From Peribacillus sp. FSL P2-0133 (GTDB taxonomy: Bacteria; Bacillota; Bacilli; Bacillales; DSM-1321): a DNA stretch of 64,000 nucleotides. A program made the translations under genes and the position numbers. A model generated the notes under the pieces. It saw only the letters and a program-made list of their open reading frames with translations. It was not told the DNA's origin and did not search any database. Where the stretch lies: the NCBI RefSeq assembly GCF_037975445.1, contig NZ_CP150254.1, positions 4,834,001 through 4,898,000 of the forward strand. Reading direction: 5' to 3'. Positions 43,219 to 50,572 of the stretch are shown here, piece after piece. Every line of letters begins with the position of its first letter. The first letter of the stretch is position 1.

Positions 43219-45201
43219 TTACTTCCAATAAGCCAATGAACGGGTTTTCATTGATTCACGGAACTGTTTTGTTGATTCTGGCAGGACTTTATTCGTTGCA
43301 TAATCGATGATGACACCATACTGGCGAATGACATCCAGACTATCCAGCTCGCCATTGGCGAATTTATCTTCCACGCTTTCTATGTTTTCCTCAAGCCATT
43401 GTTTACGGTTGTTCCTGATATACGCCCTAGCTTGTTCTGTTGCTTCAACATCTATTTCGAATAAATCGAGATCTTTATCGATTTCCTTGATCACGACTCC
43501 ATAGTCTTTTTTGGCTCGCTCAATTGAAACATACTCATCGATAACATCTTCCAAGACATCTTCGGGACTTCTTTCAAGCGGATCTCCCAGTCCCCCGCCC
43601 CCAGCGGATGGGCGTACAAAGGAATCTCCTTGCTGCACCTTCACATTTGAGAAAATCGCACCTAAATATCGTTCGTCTTCCTTACCAGGATTCAGCCATG
43701 CTCCATGCGGGGAAGAAGGAAGCCCTCCAAAAATCCCCCATGTTATTGAACGGGAACGGTCACAGCAATAGGACATGACGGTGTTTTTGACATTCGTGAG
43801 TGTTCCACCCTTTTCTACGCCGCACCCGCCGCGGTATTTCCCAGGCCCGGCAGAGTCGGTGATGATTTCATGCTTCATCGTCACGACTGGTGACAATCTT
43901 TCTTGCCCTTCGCAAGGCTGTACACTGAGGCCCAAACCGAATGTCGGCGAAGTGGCGTTCACACCATCCCGGTCATAGCGTCCTCCATGACCGCCGGCCA
44001 TCCAGTCATACCACATGAAGTATTTATCTTGCTCCTGGCGTTGATCCCAACCGCCGATAAGTAAATACTCCAGGTTAAATGAGCATGCGATCGCTCTTTC
44101 CGGCATGATGTTGGACCAGAGCTCGAAGCACGCACTCATGATTTTTTCATAGGCCCCTGAACAAAAACCGGTTACGGCAATCGGTGCCGGGGCATTGACG
44201 ACGGAGTTTTCCGGCAGTTCGATCTTCACCACTCTGTAAAAGCCGGAGTTCAAAGGTATTTCAGGAAAGAATGTCTTGGTTCCCGAGTATGCTGCTGATA
44301 AAGATGCCCCGAAACCGGCATTCAAAAAGCAGCCGATATAAGAATGCGATCCAGAAAGATCATAATGGATCTCGTCATCCGTGATGGTCATCTTAACCCG
44401 GATCGGGATCAGACCGTCTCCGGCTTCCGGGTCCATATCAATATAATCAACGGTCTCCCAGGTTCCATTCGGTAAAGCCGCAACCTTGGCCCTTGCCAAT
44501 CGCTCCACATAATTCTGAACTTCCGTAAAGGCAGACAAAGTCGTATCGATTCCATACTTCTCGATGATGGCAAACAACTGGCGCTCGCCTACCTTGGCCG
44601 CTTCCACTTGAGCACGAAGATCGCCGACACGTTCCTCAGGGACGCGCATGTTCGAAACGAGCACATTGACGACATCTTTTAAAAATGTTCCTTTACTATA
44701 TATCCTTAGCGGCGGAATCCTTACTCCCTCGCCGAAATGTTCCTTGGCATTGATATCAAAGGAGCCAGGTGTCGAGCCCCCCATGTCGGCCCAGTGGCCA
44801 TTCGTCTGCATGAACGCAATGAGCTTGTTCTCATGAAAGACTGGCAAGAGAACCCGTGTGTCATTGAAATGAGTACCGCCCCGATACGGGTCATTGACCA
44901 AGAATACGTCCCCGGGATGGATATCACCATCGAAGTCCTCGAGCACCGCCTTTGCCGTTAGATGCAGTGTTCCTACATGAACCGAAATATCCTGCGTCCC
45001 TTGCATGACTGTATTTCCTTCTGCATCACAAAGCGCACAGCTGAAATCCCGATTATAAATGACGAAGGAATAGCATGTCCGAAGGATTTGTTCAGCCATC
45101 TGATCTACAAGGTTAACGAAGCCATTTTTTATCACTTCAAATGTCACCGGATCTAAACCTGTTCCAACTCCAGATTGGTCAATTAACTGTTTATTCGACA
45201 A
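43219..45201 (-). CDS. hyuB: Hydantoinase B/oxoprolinase-family subunit
   Basis: 660 residues. Start is TTG at 45201, nine bases after GAGGTGG. HyuB fold from DPVTFEVIKNGFVNLVDQM, SCALCDAEGNTVMQGTQDI, HPGDVFLVNDPYRGGTHFND, GHWADMGGSTPGS, and the glycine-rich PSAGGGGLGDPLERSPE near the C-terminus. Forms an ATP-dependent enzyme with HyuA that opens hydantoins, 5-oxoproline or carboxylates acetone-like ketones. Sixteen bases downstream of hyuA. Whether it is linked to the amidohydrolase island 20 kb away is open. Confidence 0.92.
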   Translation of the reverse strand: MSNKQLIDQSGVGTGLDPVTFEVIKNGFVNLVDQMAEQILRTCYSFVIYNRDFSCALCDAEGNTVMQGTQDISVHVGTLHLTAKAVLEDFDGDIHPGDVFLVNDPYRGGTHFNDTRVLLPVFHENKLIAFMQTNGHWADMGGSTPGSFDINAKEHFGEGVRIPPLRIYSKGTFLKDVVNVLVSNMRVPEERVGDLRAQVEAAKVGERQLFAIIEKYGIDTTLSAFTEVQNYVERLARAKVAALPNGTWETVDYIDMDPEAGDGLIPIRVKMTITDDEIHYDLSGSHSYIGCFLNAGFGASLSAAYSGTKTFFPEIPLNSGFYRVVKIELPENSVVNAPAPIAVTGFCSGAYEKIMSACFELWSNIMPERAIACSFNLEYLLIGGWDQRQEQDKYFMWYDWMAGGHGGRYDRDGVNATSPTFGLGLSVQPCEGQERLSPVVTMKHEIITDSAGPGKYRGGCGVEKGGTLTNVKNTVMSYCCDRSRSITWGIFGGLPSSPHGAWLNPGKEDERYLGAIFSNVKVQQGDSFVRPSAGGGGLGDPLERSPEDVLEDVIDEYVSIERAKKDYGVVIKEIDKDLDLFEIDVEATEQARAYIRNNRKQWLEENIESVEDKFANGELDSLDVIRQYGVIIDYATNKVLPESTKQFRESMKTRSLAYWK

Positions 45202-45217
45202 TGAAATCCACCTCTTT

Positions 45218-47257
45218 TTATTTATTTTGGGAAAGAATCAAGTTTCTGTATTTATCAACTTTTGCCGTGAAATTTGGCGGAATGACAGTCGTTGTATCAA
45301 GCTGATCCACTATGGCAGGTCCCGAGATTTCAGAAAAGGCCGGAATGAGTTCCCGGTTATACACGTTCGTATTCACATACCCTTCCTCTTCGAAATAGAC
45401 ATCACGCGTTTCCTTCAAGGCATCAGCAAGTGTGCCCCCTGGTTCATAAGTCGGGAATTCAGGTTTTGGCACAGTTCCGATAGCCGTAACGAGCAGCCCG
45501 TAGATTTCCACAGTCTGTTCTTTATCGGAGAAAGAAAATTCCCGTTCATGCTCTTGATGGAAACGGTCAAGGGTCTCTTCCAATGAAGAAATCGGGCAAT
45601 CGACTTCTATCGCCAATGAACGCCACTGTCCCAAATACCTCATGTCAATATAGCGCACCAATGTGGAAGCTTCCTTAGCGACCCCTTCTTCTTGCAATAA
45701 CTCCGCTGCCTCTTTTTCCATTCCGATGAATTCCTTCTCTAAATCCTTTAACGATACATCCTTGACGTTCTTGACATAGGTTTTGGATATATCATGACGA
45801 ACATCGACCAACAGGCATCCCATTGCGGCGGCAACACCCGGATGCGGCGGGATGATGACAGTCGGGATTTCCATTTCCTTGGCCAGGTACGCTCCATGCA
45901 AGGGTCCAGCCCCGCCGAAAGCCACAAGTGCAAAGTCGCGGGGGTCGTATCCCCTTCTGACTGAGATCAGCCTTAACGCATCACACATATTGGCATTGGC
46001 CACCCGTGTGATGGCATTCGCCGCTTCTTCAATCGTATAATCGAATTTCTTGGCGATCTTATCCACGACTTCAATCGCTTTTTGTTTATCAAGTTCCATT
46101 TGTCCATCCAATAGTTTTGTGCCAAGCCGTCCCAATACAATATTGGCATCGGAATTGGTCGGTTCCACGCCACCCCTGCTATAGCAAGCAGGTCCAGGAA
46201 CCGCGCCTGCACTTTGAGGGCCATTGCGTAAGGAACCGCCTTCATCCACCCAAGCTAAGCTTCCGCCTCCTGCTCCTATCGTCAAGATTTCGATACTTGG
46301 GAATCCAATCGGATATCCATACTCGATATACCAATCTTTAGTAATCCGCAAATCACCTTCATGCATCAAGGAAATATCGGTGCTCGTTCCTCCCATATCC
46401 AGCCCAATTGCATTATTGAACCCGCAAAGCTGGGCGATATGTTTACTGGCAATAGCACCTGCAGCGATTCCGGAACTTGCCAGCCTTGCCGCATAACGGG
46501 GTACGGTTTGGGATGTCATTACCCCTCCGCCGGAGTGAAGCACTAATATGTCATCTTCATACCCCCGTTTATTCATTTCACCTTCAAGGGTTTTAATATA
46601 GTTGCTGACAGTCGGTCCTAAAACCGCATTGACGATCGTCGTACTCATGCGCTCATGCTCAAAAATCTCAGGAAGGACTTCACTTGAAATGCATATATAG
46701 ACTTCCGGGAGTTCCTCCTGGATGATTCGTTTCACTTTCGCCTCATTGCTTCCATTTACATACGAGTTCATGAAGCAAACCGCAATTGATTCGGTACCGC
46801 GTCTTTTTAGTTTCCTTGCCAGTGACCGTACTTCCTCTTCATTGATTTCCGTCAAGACATTCCCTGCAAAATCGATGCGCTCTTCCACTTCAAAACGGTC
46901 TCTTCTTTGGATATACGGTTTGGCTACATCATCATATGTATCCCATAACTCAAGCTTGGTTCCTCGGCGGATTTCCGATACATCCCGAAATCCAGCGGAT
47001 GTGATCAATGCTGTCTTTGGCAATTTCCTTTCAATCAAGGCATTGGTGCCCACTGTTGTACCATGGGAAAACACTTTAATATTTTCACAATCTATTTCCG
47101 CCTTTGCAATTCCATCCAAAATGCCGATTTCTGGATTCAGAGGAGTCGACGACGTTTTCGTGATTGAAATTTCCTTCGTGCTTTCATCAAAAACGAACAC
47201 ATCCGTAAATGTTCCTCCTACATCAATTGCGAGCCTAGTTTGCTTCGTACCTATCAT
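45218..47257 (-). CDS. hyuA: Hydantoinase A/oxoprolinase-family ATPase subunit
   Basis: 679 residues, ATG at 47257 after GGGGTGGGA. The ASKHA-type nucleotide fold is seen in RLAIDVGGTFTDVFVF, SHGTTVGTNALIER, IGLDMGGTSTDISL, TIGAGGGSLAWVD and AFGGAGPLHGAYLA. It supplies the ATP-driven activation for the HyuB reaction. Closest subfamily (N-methylhydantoinase, 5-oxoprolinase, acetone or acetophenone carboxylase) cannot be fixed by eye. An inverted repeat lies upstream at 47322. Confidence 0.92.
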   Translation of the reverse strand: MIGTKQTRLAIDVGGTFTDVFVFDESTKEISITKTSSTPLNPEIGILDGIAKAEIDCENIKVFSHGTTVGTNALIERKLPKTALITSAGFRDVSEIRRGTKLELWDTYDDVAKPYIQRRDRFEVEERIDFAGNVLTEINEEEVRSLARKLKRRGTESIAVCFMNSYVNGSNEAKVKRIIQEELPEVYICISSEVLPEIFEHERMSTTIVNAVLGPTVSNYIKTLEGEMNKRGYEDDILVLHSGGGVMTSQTVPRYAARLASSGIAAGAIASKHIAQLCGFNNAIGLDMGGTSTDISLMHEGDLRITKDWYIEYGYPIGFPSIEILTIGAGGGSLAWVDEGGSLRNGPQSAGAVPGPACYSRGGVEPTNSDANIVLGRLGTKLLDGQMELDKQKAIEVVDKIAKKFDYTIEEAANAITRVANANMCDALRLISVRRGYDPRDFALVAFGGAGPLHGAYLAKEMEIPTVIIPPHPGVAAAMGCLLVDVRHDISKTYVKNVKDVSLKDLEKEFIGMEKEAAELLQEEGVAKEASTLVRYIDMRYLGQWRSLAIEVDCPISSLEETLDRFHQEHEREFSFSDKEQTVEIYGLLVTAIGTVPKPEFPTYEPGGTLADALKETRDVYFEEEGYVNTNVYNRELIPAFSEISGPAIVDQLDTTTVIPPNFTAKVDKYRNLILSQNK

Positions 47258-47321
47258 TTAATTCCCACCCCTGCTACAAGATTTAAAATAATTTATACCT
47301 TTTGACATTGCTTCGTGCCCA

Positions 47322-47344
47322 TTTCACCGCTTAATTGGGTGAAA
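47322..47344. promoter_or_regulatory. Inverted repeat upstream of hyuA
   Basis: TTTCACC and GGTGAAA are perfect 7-bp arms nine bases apart, 65-87 bp before the hyuA start. Symmetry and position suit an operator; no local regulator gene of the hyuAB unit was found. Confidence 0.4.
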
Positions 47345-47410
47345 GAGTGTCAGCCAGCCGCTGGATTTTCTTAGGCCAAAAAAGGGACAAGATGAATGAT
47401 GAAATAAAAA

Positions 47411-47455
47411 AAACCAGTCATATCAATAAAAAATCATTGATATAACTGGTTTTTG
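47411..47455. terminator. Hairpin with T-runs on both sides
   Basis: AAACCAGT.ATATCAAT pairs with ATTGATAT.ACTGGTTT over 16 bp; A/T runs flank both arms. It separates hyuA's leader from the small gene to the right. Between 47456 and 47721 I see only a stop-free stretch of about 38 codons on the minus strand without a start codon, and nothing recognisable. Confidence 0.7.
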
Positions 47456-47721
47456 ATCTAGGTTTAGCTTCGCTGGGCGGCGAAGTCTATTAGATTCGAC
47501 AGTTATTATAGAATTCATCTTTTAAATCACCAAGTCCATTTAAGGCGATGGCAGAGTAGTATTTGCTAGATAAAACTACCTGTTCACTATGGCTATATAC
47601 TTTATCTTACGTCAATCCACCATAAAGTCAAGGGTATTTTTTAGAATAGTCAAACAACTTACAAGGGTAAGAAGTTTACAAAAATAAGTAAAATTAAGGA
47701 ACCATAACTGTTTCGCTATGC

Positions 47722-47898
47722 TTACACAACATTATCAGGTGTTTCCGATGTGCCTTCCTCACTGTTTTTGAGGTAAACTTCAGAAATTCCATTCATGCCT
47801 TCCGATAGTTGTGCTTTAGTATATTCCATACTGCCAACCAGTTTATGAAGCTTCTTATCATCATTCTCGTCTGTAAGTTTAGATTCTGAATCAGTCAC
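47722..47898 (-). CDS. Small hydrophilic protein, 58 residues, unknown
   Basis: GTG start at 47898 with a strong GGAGGTG eight bases upstream. The product (starts MTDSESKLTDENDDKKLH, then LVGSMEYTKAQLSEGM) is acidic at both ends with one amphipathic helix. No family recognised. Transcribed toward hyuA and divergent from yjlC. Confidence 0.5.
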   Translation of the reverse strand: MTDSESKLTDENDDKKLHKLVGSMEYTKAQLSEGMNGISEVYLKNSEEGTSETPDNVV

Positions 47899-48149
47899 AT
47901 TTTTTCACCTCCATCATTTAGGATGGCAAATCAAGATGGAAATATGTATGACAGGCGATGATGATAGACACCCTCAAAGTCCATTTTAGGTAAAGAATGG
48001 AACCTTCCAGCAGAATCTGTACTTAAATAAGCGAGAAAAGATTATTTTATGAATCTTTTTTTAAAAATCAGCTGTTTTCATGGAACTAAAGGGATATACT
48101 ATAGTTTAGCTTTTATTACATTTTTGTTAGTATTTTTTCTTGCCACACA

Positions 48150-48167
48150 TTGTGTAATATTTTACAA
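48150..48167. promoter_or_regulatory. Rex-like operator upstream of yjlC-ndh
   Basis: TTGTGTAATATTTTACAA is an imperfect 18-bp palindrome (seven of nine pairs) matching the Rex pattern TTGTGAA ... TTCACAA. In B. subtilis the yjlC-ndh operon is controlled by the NADH-sensing repressor Rex, so site and operon agree. It lies 50 bp before the yjlC start. Confidence 0.6.
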
Positions 48168-48216
48168 GTTTTTCTATTTACATCAACAAAATGCTTATTG
48201 CAAAGGAGAATTGGAT

Positions 48217-48648
48217 ATGTCAGAAACGATTACCCAATCACAAACTGAACAACTTAATGCCAGCCAAAAACAATTAGATGTACTGGACCAATTATTAAAC
48301 CCTGAGGTTCAGGAATCATTGAACACTTTAGTTGAGCAGTTACCAAAACTAACTGAGTTAGTGAATATTTTAACAAAGTCTTATGATTTCGCTCAATCGG
48401 TTGCGACTGATGATGTTTTGAAAAACGATACGGTCAGCGCCATTTCGGAGATCGCGACACCTGTAGTCGATTCAGTGAAAGGGCTTGCGGTTACTGCCAT
48501 CGAAGCTAAGGATCGTGCTGAAGTGAATCATGACGTGATCGGTCTTTTTGGTCTGTTAAGAATGATGAAAGACCCTCAAGCACAAAAACTTTTCCGTTTC
48601 GCCCAAGCTTTTCTTGAAGTCTCTTCAGAACGTAAAAACCAAAAATAA
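48217..48648 (+). CDS. yjlC: DUF1641 protein YjlC
   Basis: 143 residues from the ATG at 48217, after AAAGGAGAA; a longer frame starting at 48049 covers the promoter and Rex-like site and is rejected. DUF1641 features: LLNPEVQESLNTLVEQLPKL, then VIGLFGLLRMMKDPQAQKLF near the C-terminus. Function unknown, but in Bacillus it is co-transcribed with ndh and the same order holds here, with 39 bases between them. Confidence 0.88.
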   Translation: MSETITQSQTEQLNASQKQLDVLDQLLNPEVQESLNTLVEQLPKLTELVNILTKSYDFAQSVATDDVLKNDTVSAISEIATPVVDSVKGLAVTAIEAKDRAEVNHDVIGLFGLLRMMKDPQAQKLFRFAQAFLEVSSERKNQK

Positions 48649-48687
48649 TTTGATAAACTTTCAATCAGTAAGGACGGGGGATTAACT

Positions 48688-49869
48688 ATGTCAAAACAAA
48701 TCGTCATCTTAGGTGCAGGTTACGCTGGATTGCTATCTGCCTTATCCGTACGTGAATATTACAAAAAAGATGAAGTACAGGTTACAGTGGTGAACCAATT
48801 TCCAACACACCAAATCATCACTGAATTGCACCGTCTTGCAGGCGGATCCATTTCTGAACAAGCTGTTTCCATTCCGTTGGAAAAACTTTTCAAAGGAAAA
48901 GATATCGACCTTATCATTTCCAAAGTGGATTCTTTCTCAGTCGATAACAAAGAAGTGAAACTTGCCAATGGTTCCACTTTATCTTATGATGCCCTGGTTG
49001 TTGCTTTAGGAAGCCAAACAGGATTCTTCGGCATTCCGGGACTTGAGGAAAACAGCATGGTCTTGAAATCCGTAAACGATGCAAACAAGATTTACAAACA
49101 TATCGAAGATCGCATCCGCGAATATGCACAAACGAATAATGAAGCGGACGCAACCATCGTGATCGGCGGCGGCGGATTGACGGGCGTCGAGTTAATCGGT
49201 GAAATCGTGGATCATTTCCCTAAAATCGCCAAAAAATTCGGAGTGGACTTCAAGGACTTGAAAATCAAGCTTGTAGAAGCTGGTCCAAAAATCCTTCCGG
49301 TCCTGCCTGACCACTTGATCGAACGTGCGATGACAAGCTTGGAAGCACGCGGCGTTGAATTCTTGACAGGTCTGCCTGTAACGGGTGTTAAAGGAAATCA
49401 AATCGAATTGAAAGATGGACAAACGATAACGGCCAATACACTTGTTTGGACAGGCGGAGTTGCGGCTCTTCCTATCGTAGGCGAATCAGGCCTTGAAGTG
49501 GATCGCGGCAAAGCGACCGTTAATGAGTATTTGCAATCCAAATCCCATAATGACGTATTCGTTGTCGGGGACAGTGCCGTTGCGTTCCCTCCAGAAGGCG
49601 GCCGTCCATACGCTCCTACTGCACAAAATGCTTGGCAAATGGGTGAGCTTGTTGGATACAACCTATATGCAGCCTTTGAAGGCAAGAAACTTGAAGAATT
49701 TTCACCTGTAAACTCAGGTACACTTGCGAGCCTTGGCCGTAAGGATGCGGTGGCAACCGTTGGGGCCAATAACACTTCCCTTAAAGGCCTTCCGGCTACA
49801 TTGATGAAAGAAGCAAGTAATGTTCGCTATCTATCACACATCAAAGCCCTATTTAGCCTGGCTTATTAA
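48688..49869 (+). CDS. ndh: Type II NADH dehydrogenase (NDH-2)
   Basis: 393 residues. FAD-binding GAGYAGL near residues 9-15, the NADH-binding GGGGLTGVEL near 156, and the second flavin motif VFVVGDSAVAF near 295. The C-terminal membrane-contact segment is short (LSHIKALFSLAY). Oxidises cytoplasmic NADH and passes electrons to menaquinone without proton pumping. Distal gene of the yjlC-ndh operon under the Rex-like site, followed by a strong terminator. Confidence 0.95.
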   Translation: MSKQIVILGAGYAGLLSALSVREYYKKDEVQVTVVNQFPTHQIITELHRLAGGSISEQAVSIPLEKLFKGKDIDLIISKVDSFSVDNKEVKLANGSTLSYDALVVALGSQTGFFGIPGLEENSMVLKSVNDANKIYKHIEDRIREYAQTNNEADATIVIGGGGLTGVELIGEIVDHFPKIAKKFGVDFKDLKIKLVEAGPKILPVLPDHLIERAMTSLEARGVEFLTGLPVTGVKGNQIELKDGQTITANTLVWTGGVAALPIVGESGLEVDRGKATVNEYLQSKSHNDVFVVGDSAVAFPPEGGRPYAPTAQNAWQMGELVGYNLYAAFEGKKLEEFSPVNSGTLASLGRKDAVATVGANNTSLKGLPATLMKEASNVRYLSHIKALFSLAY

Positions 49870-50121
49870 TTTATTATAGCCGTGACGTGACATCCAGTTC
49901 ATTGATATGTCCGCGGTACATGCCCTTTCTTCCCGGTCATCGGGATTAAAGGGCATTTTTTTCATGAATTTATTATAATGCCTGATCATGATGCAATGAT
50001 TGACGAAAGATGTTAACAATGGACGGTACTCCATTTTGTTGCTTATCCATTCTATAAATCTCCTGGGATTAGGCAACTCTCCTAAATCCTCTCCGTTAAT
50101 TTTTATTAGCCCGTTTGTCAT
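49849..50121 (-). CDS. Possible 90-residue protein, unassigned
   Basis: An open frame on the minus strand that overlaps the last 21 bases of ndh and runs through the ndh terminator. Its product has ordinary protein composition (LPNPRRFIEWISNKMEYRPL, NHCIMIRHYNKFMKK) but the ATG lacks a ribosome binding site; a TTG start after AGGAG at about codon 15 is possible. No family recognised. It may be a real convergent gene or chance. Confidence 0.4.
   Translation of the reverse strand: MTNGLIKINGEDLGELPNPRRFIEWISNKMEYRPLLTSFVNHCIMIRHYNKFMKKMPFNPDDREERACTADISMNWMSRHGYNKLISQAK
49921..49963 (+). terminator. Rho-independent terminator after ndh
   Basis: TGCCCTTT ... AAAGGGCA with an inner CCCG/CGGG stem, followed by seven T. 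Clear plus-strand terminator. Confidence 0.88.
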
Positions 50122-50150
50122 TAACTGACGCTCAAGTATGTACGATACTG

Positions 50151-50159
50151 CATATCATA
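50151..50159 (+). promoter_or_regulatory. Sporulation-type -10 element (sigma-K/sigma-E-like)
   Basis: CATATCATA fits the sigma-K -10 consensus CATANNNTA exactly and resembles the sigma-E -10. It lies 30 bases before the start of the small Ser/Thr/Gly-rich gene. No convincing -35 is seen at standard spacing, so this is suggestive of mother-cell expression only. Confidence 0.4.
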
Positions 50160-50188
50160 AAATTAATCTTATTAAAGGAGGAGTTTGT

Positions 50189-50308
50189 ATGCCGAAAGGG
50201 AAAAAAGGAAAAGCAGCTTCATCTGGCAGTTCATCTACCGGTAGCACTTCTACTGGTAGCACTTCTACTGGCAGTAATTCCACTGGCAATAAATCCACTG
50301 GAAAATAA
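50189..50308 (+). CDS. Small Ser/Thr/Gly repeat protein with Lys-rich N-terminus
   Basis: ATG at 50189 five bases after a very strong AAAGGAGGAG. The 39-residue product starts MPKGKKGKAASSG and continues as pentapeptide units of the form (T/N/K)STG(S/N/K), encoded by a 15-bp repeat, ending at TAA 50306-50308. Past that stop the same frame continues with the same repeat to 50440 and a basic end (GRGKKRRR). No membrane segment or known fold. It is upstream of the CotH-SET gene, and Ser/Thr/Lys content makes it a possible substrate of both domains (inference). Confidence 0.6.
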   Translation: MPKGKKGKAASSGSSSTGSTSTGSTSTGSNSTGNKSTGK

Positions 50309-50440
50309 TCTACTGGCAGCACAACTACTGGCAACACAGCTACTGGTATCATAACTACTGGTATCACATATACAACAACAACATCTACTTCATCAAGTTC
50401 AAGCTCGTCCACTGGACGTGGCAAAAAAAGAAGAAGATAG
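50189..50440 (+). pseudogene. Full 83-residue repeat frame interrupted by one TAA
   Basis: The complete frame of 84 codons has a single in-frame stop (codon 40) in the variable position of the repeat unit, where other units have ACT, AAT or AAA. After it the units become (T/A/I)(T)TG(S/N/I), then a run of Thr and Ser and the basic end GRGKKRRR. It could be a recent nonsense mutation in a fuller coat-type protein, or the short form could be sufficient. The antisense strand is also open but is a low-complexity shadow. Confidence 0.55.
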
Positions 50441-50452
50441 ATAGTTTAAATA

Positions 50453-50503
50453 TAAAATGCTTCAGCTTGATTAATCCCTGATTGATCAAGTGGAAGTATT
50501 TTA
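50453..50503 (+). terminator. Imperfect terminator after small repeat gene
   Basis: AAAATGCTTC.GCTTGAT pairs with ATCAAGTGGAAG.ATTTT with mismatches around a 12-base loop. It would place the small gene and the CotH-SET gene on separate transcripts or give partial read-through. Confidence 0.55.
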
Positions 50504-50572
50504 TGATATTACGGCTTCATTAAGGTCAAGACTGTCCATAAAACATCTTATACAAGGAAGGAAGGTGAGTGT

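Noticed and set aside
47490-47610. Minus-strand stop-free stretch ending in DEFYNNCRI
   Set aside because: About 38 codons with no start codon or family; considered for Spo0E-type phosphatases but lacks their SQxLD motif.
48049-48216. N-terminal hydrophobic extension of YjlC
   Set aside because: It would cross the Rex-like operator and promoter; the ATG at 48217 has a strong ribosome binding site and matches the family start.
50115-50354. Plus-strand 79-codon Leu-rich frame overlapping the repeat gene in another phase
   Set aside because: Low-complexity shadow of the repeat; its start lies far from the strong ribosome binding site that serves the 50189 ATG.
50220-50400. 15-bp periodic repeat considered as a CRISPR-like array
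   Set aside because: Units are 15 bp, contiguous and without unique spacers; the repeat is coding.
50155-50424. Antisense 89-codon Val/Pro/Leu-rich frame opposite the small repeat gene
   Set aside because: It is the complement of the 15-bp STG repeat. Its periodic composition comes from the repeat, and it has no ribosome binding site.
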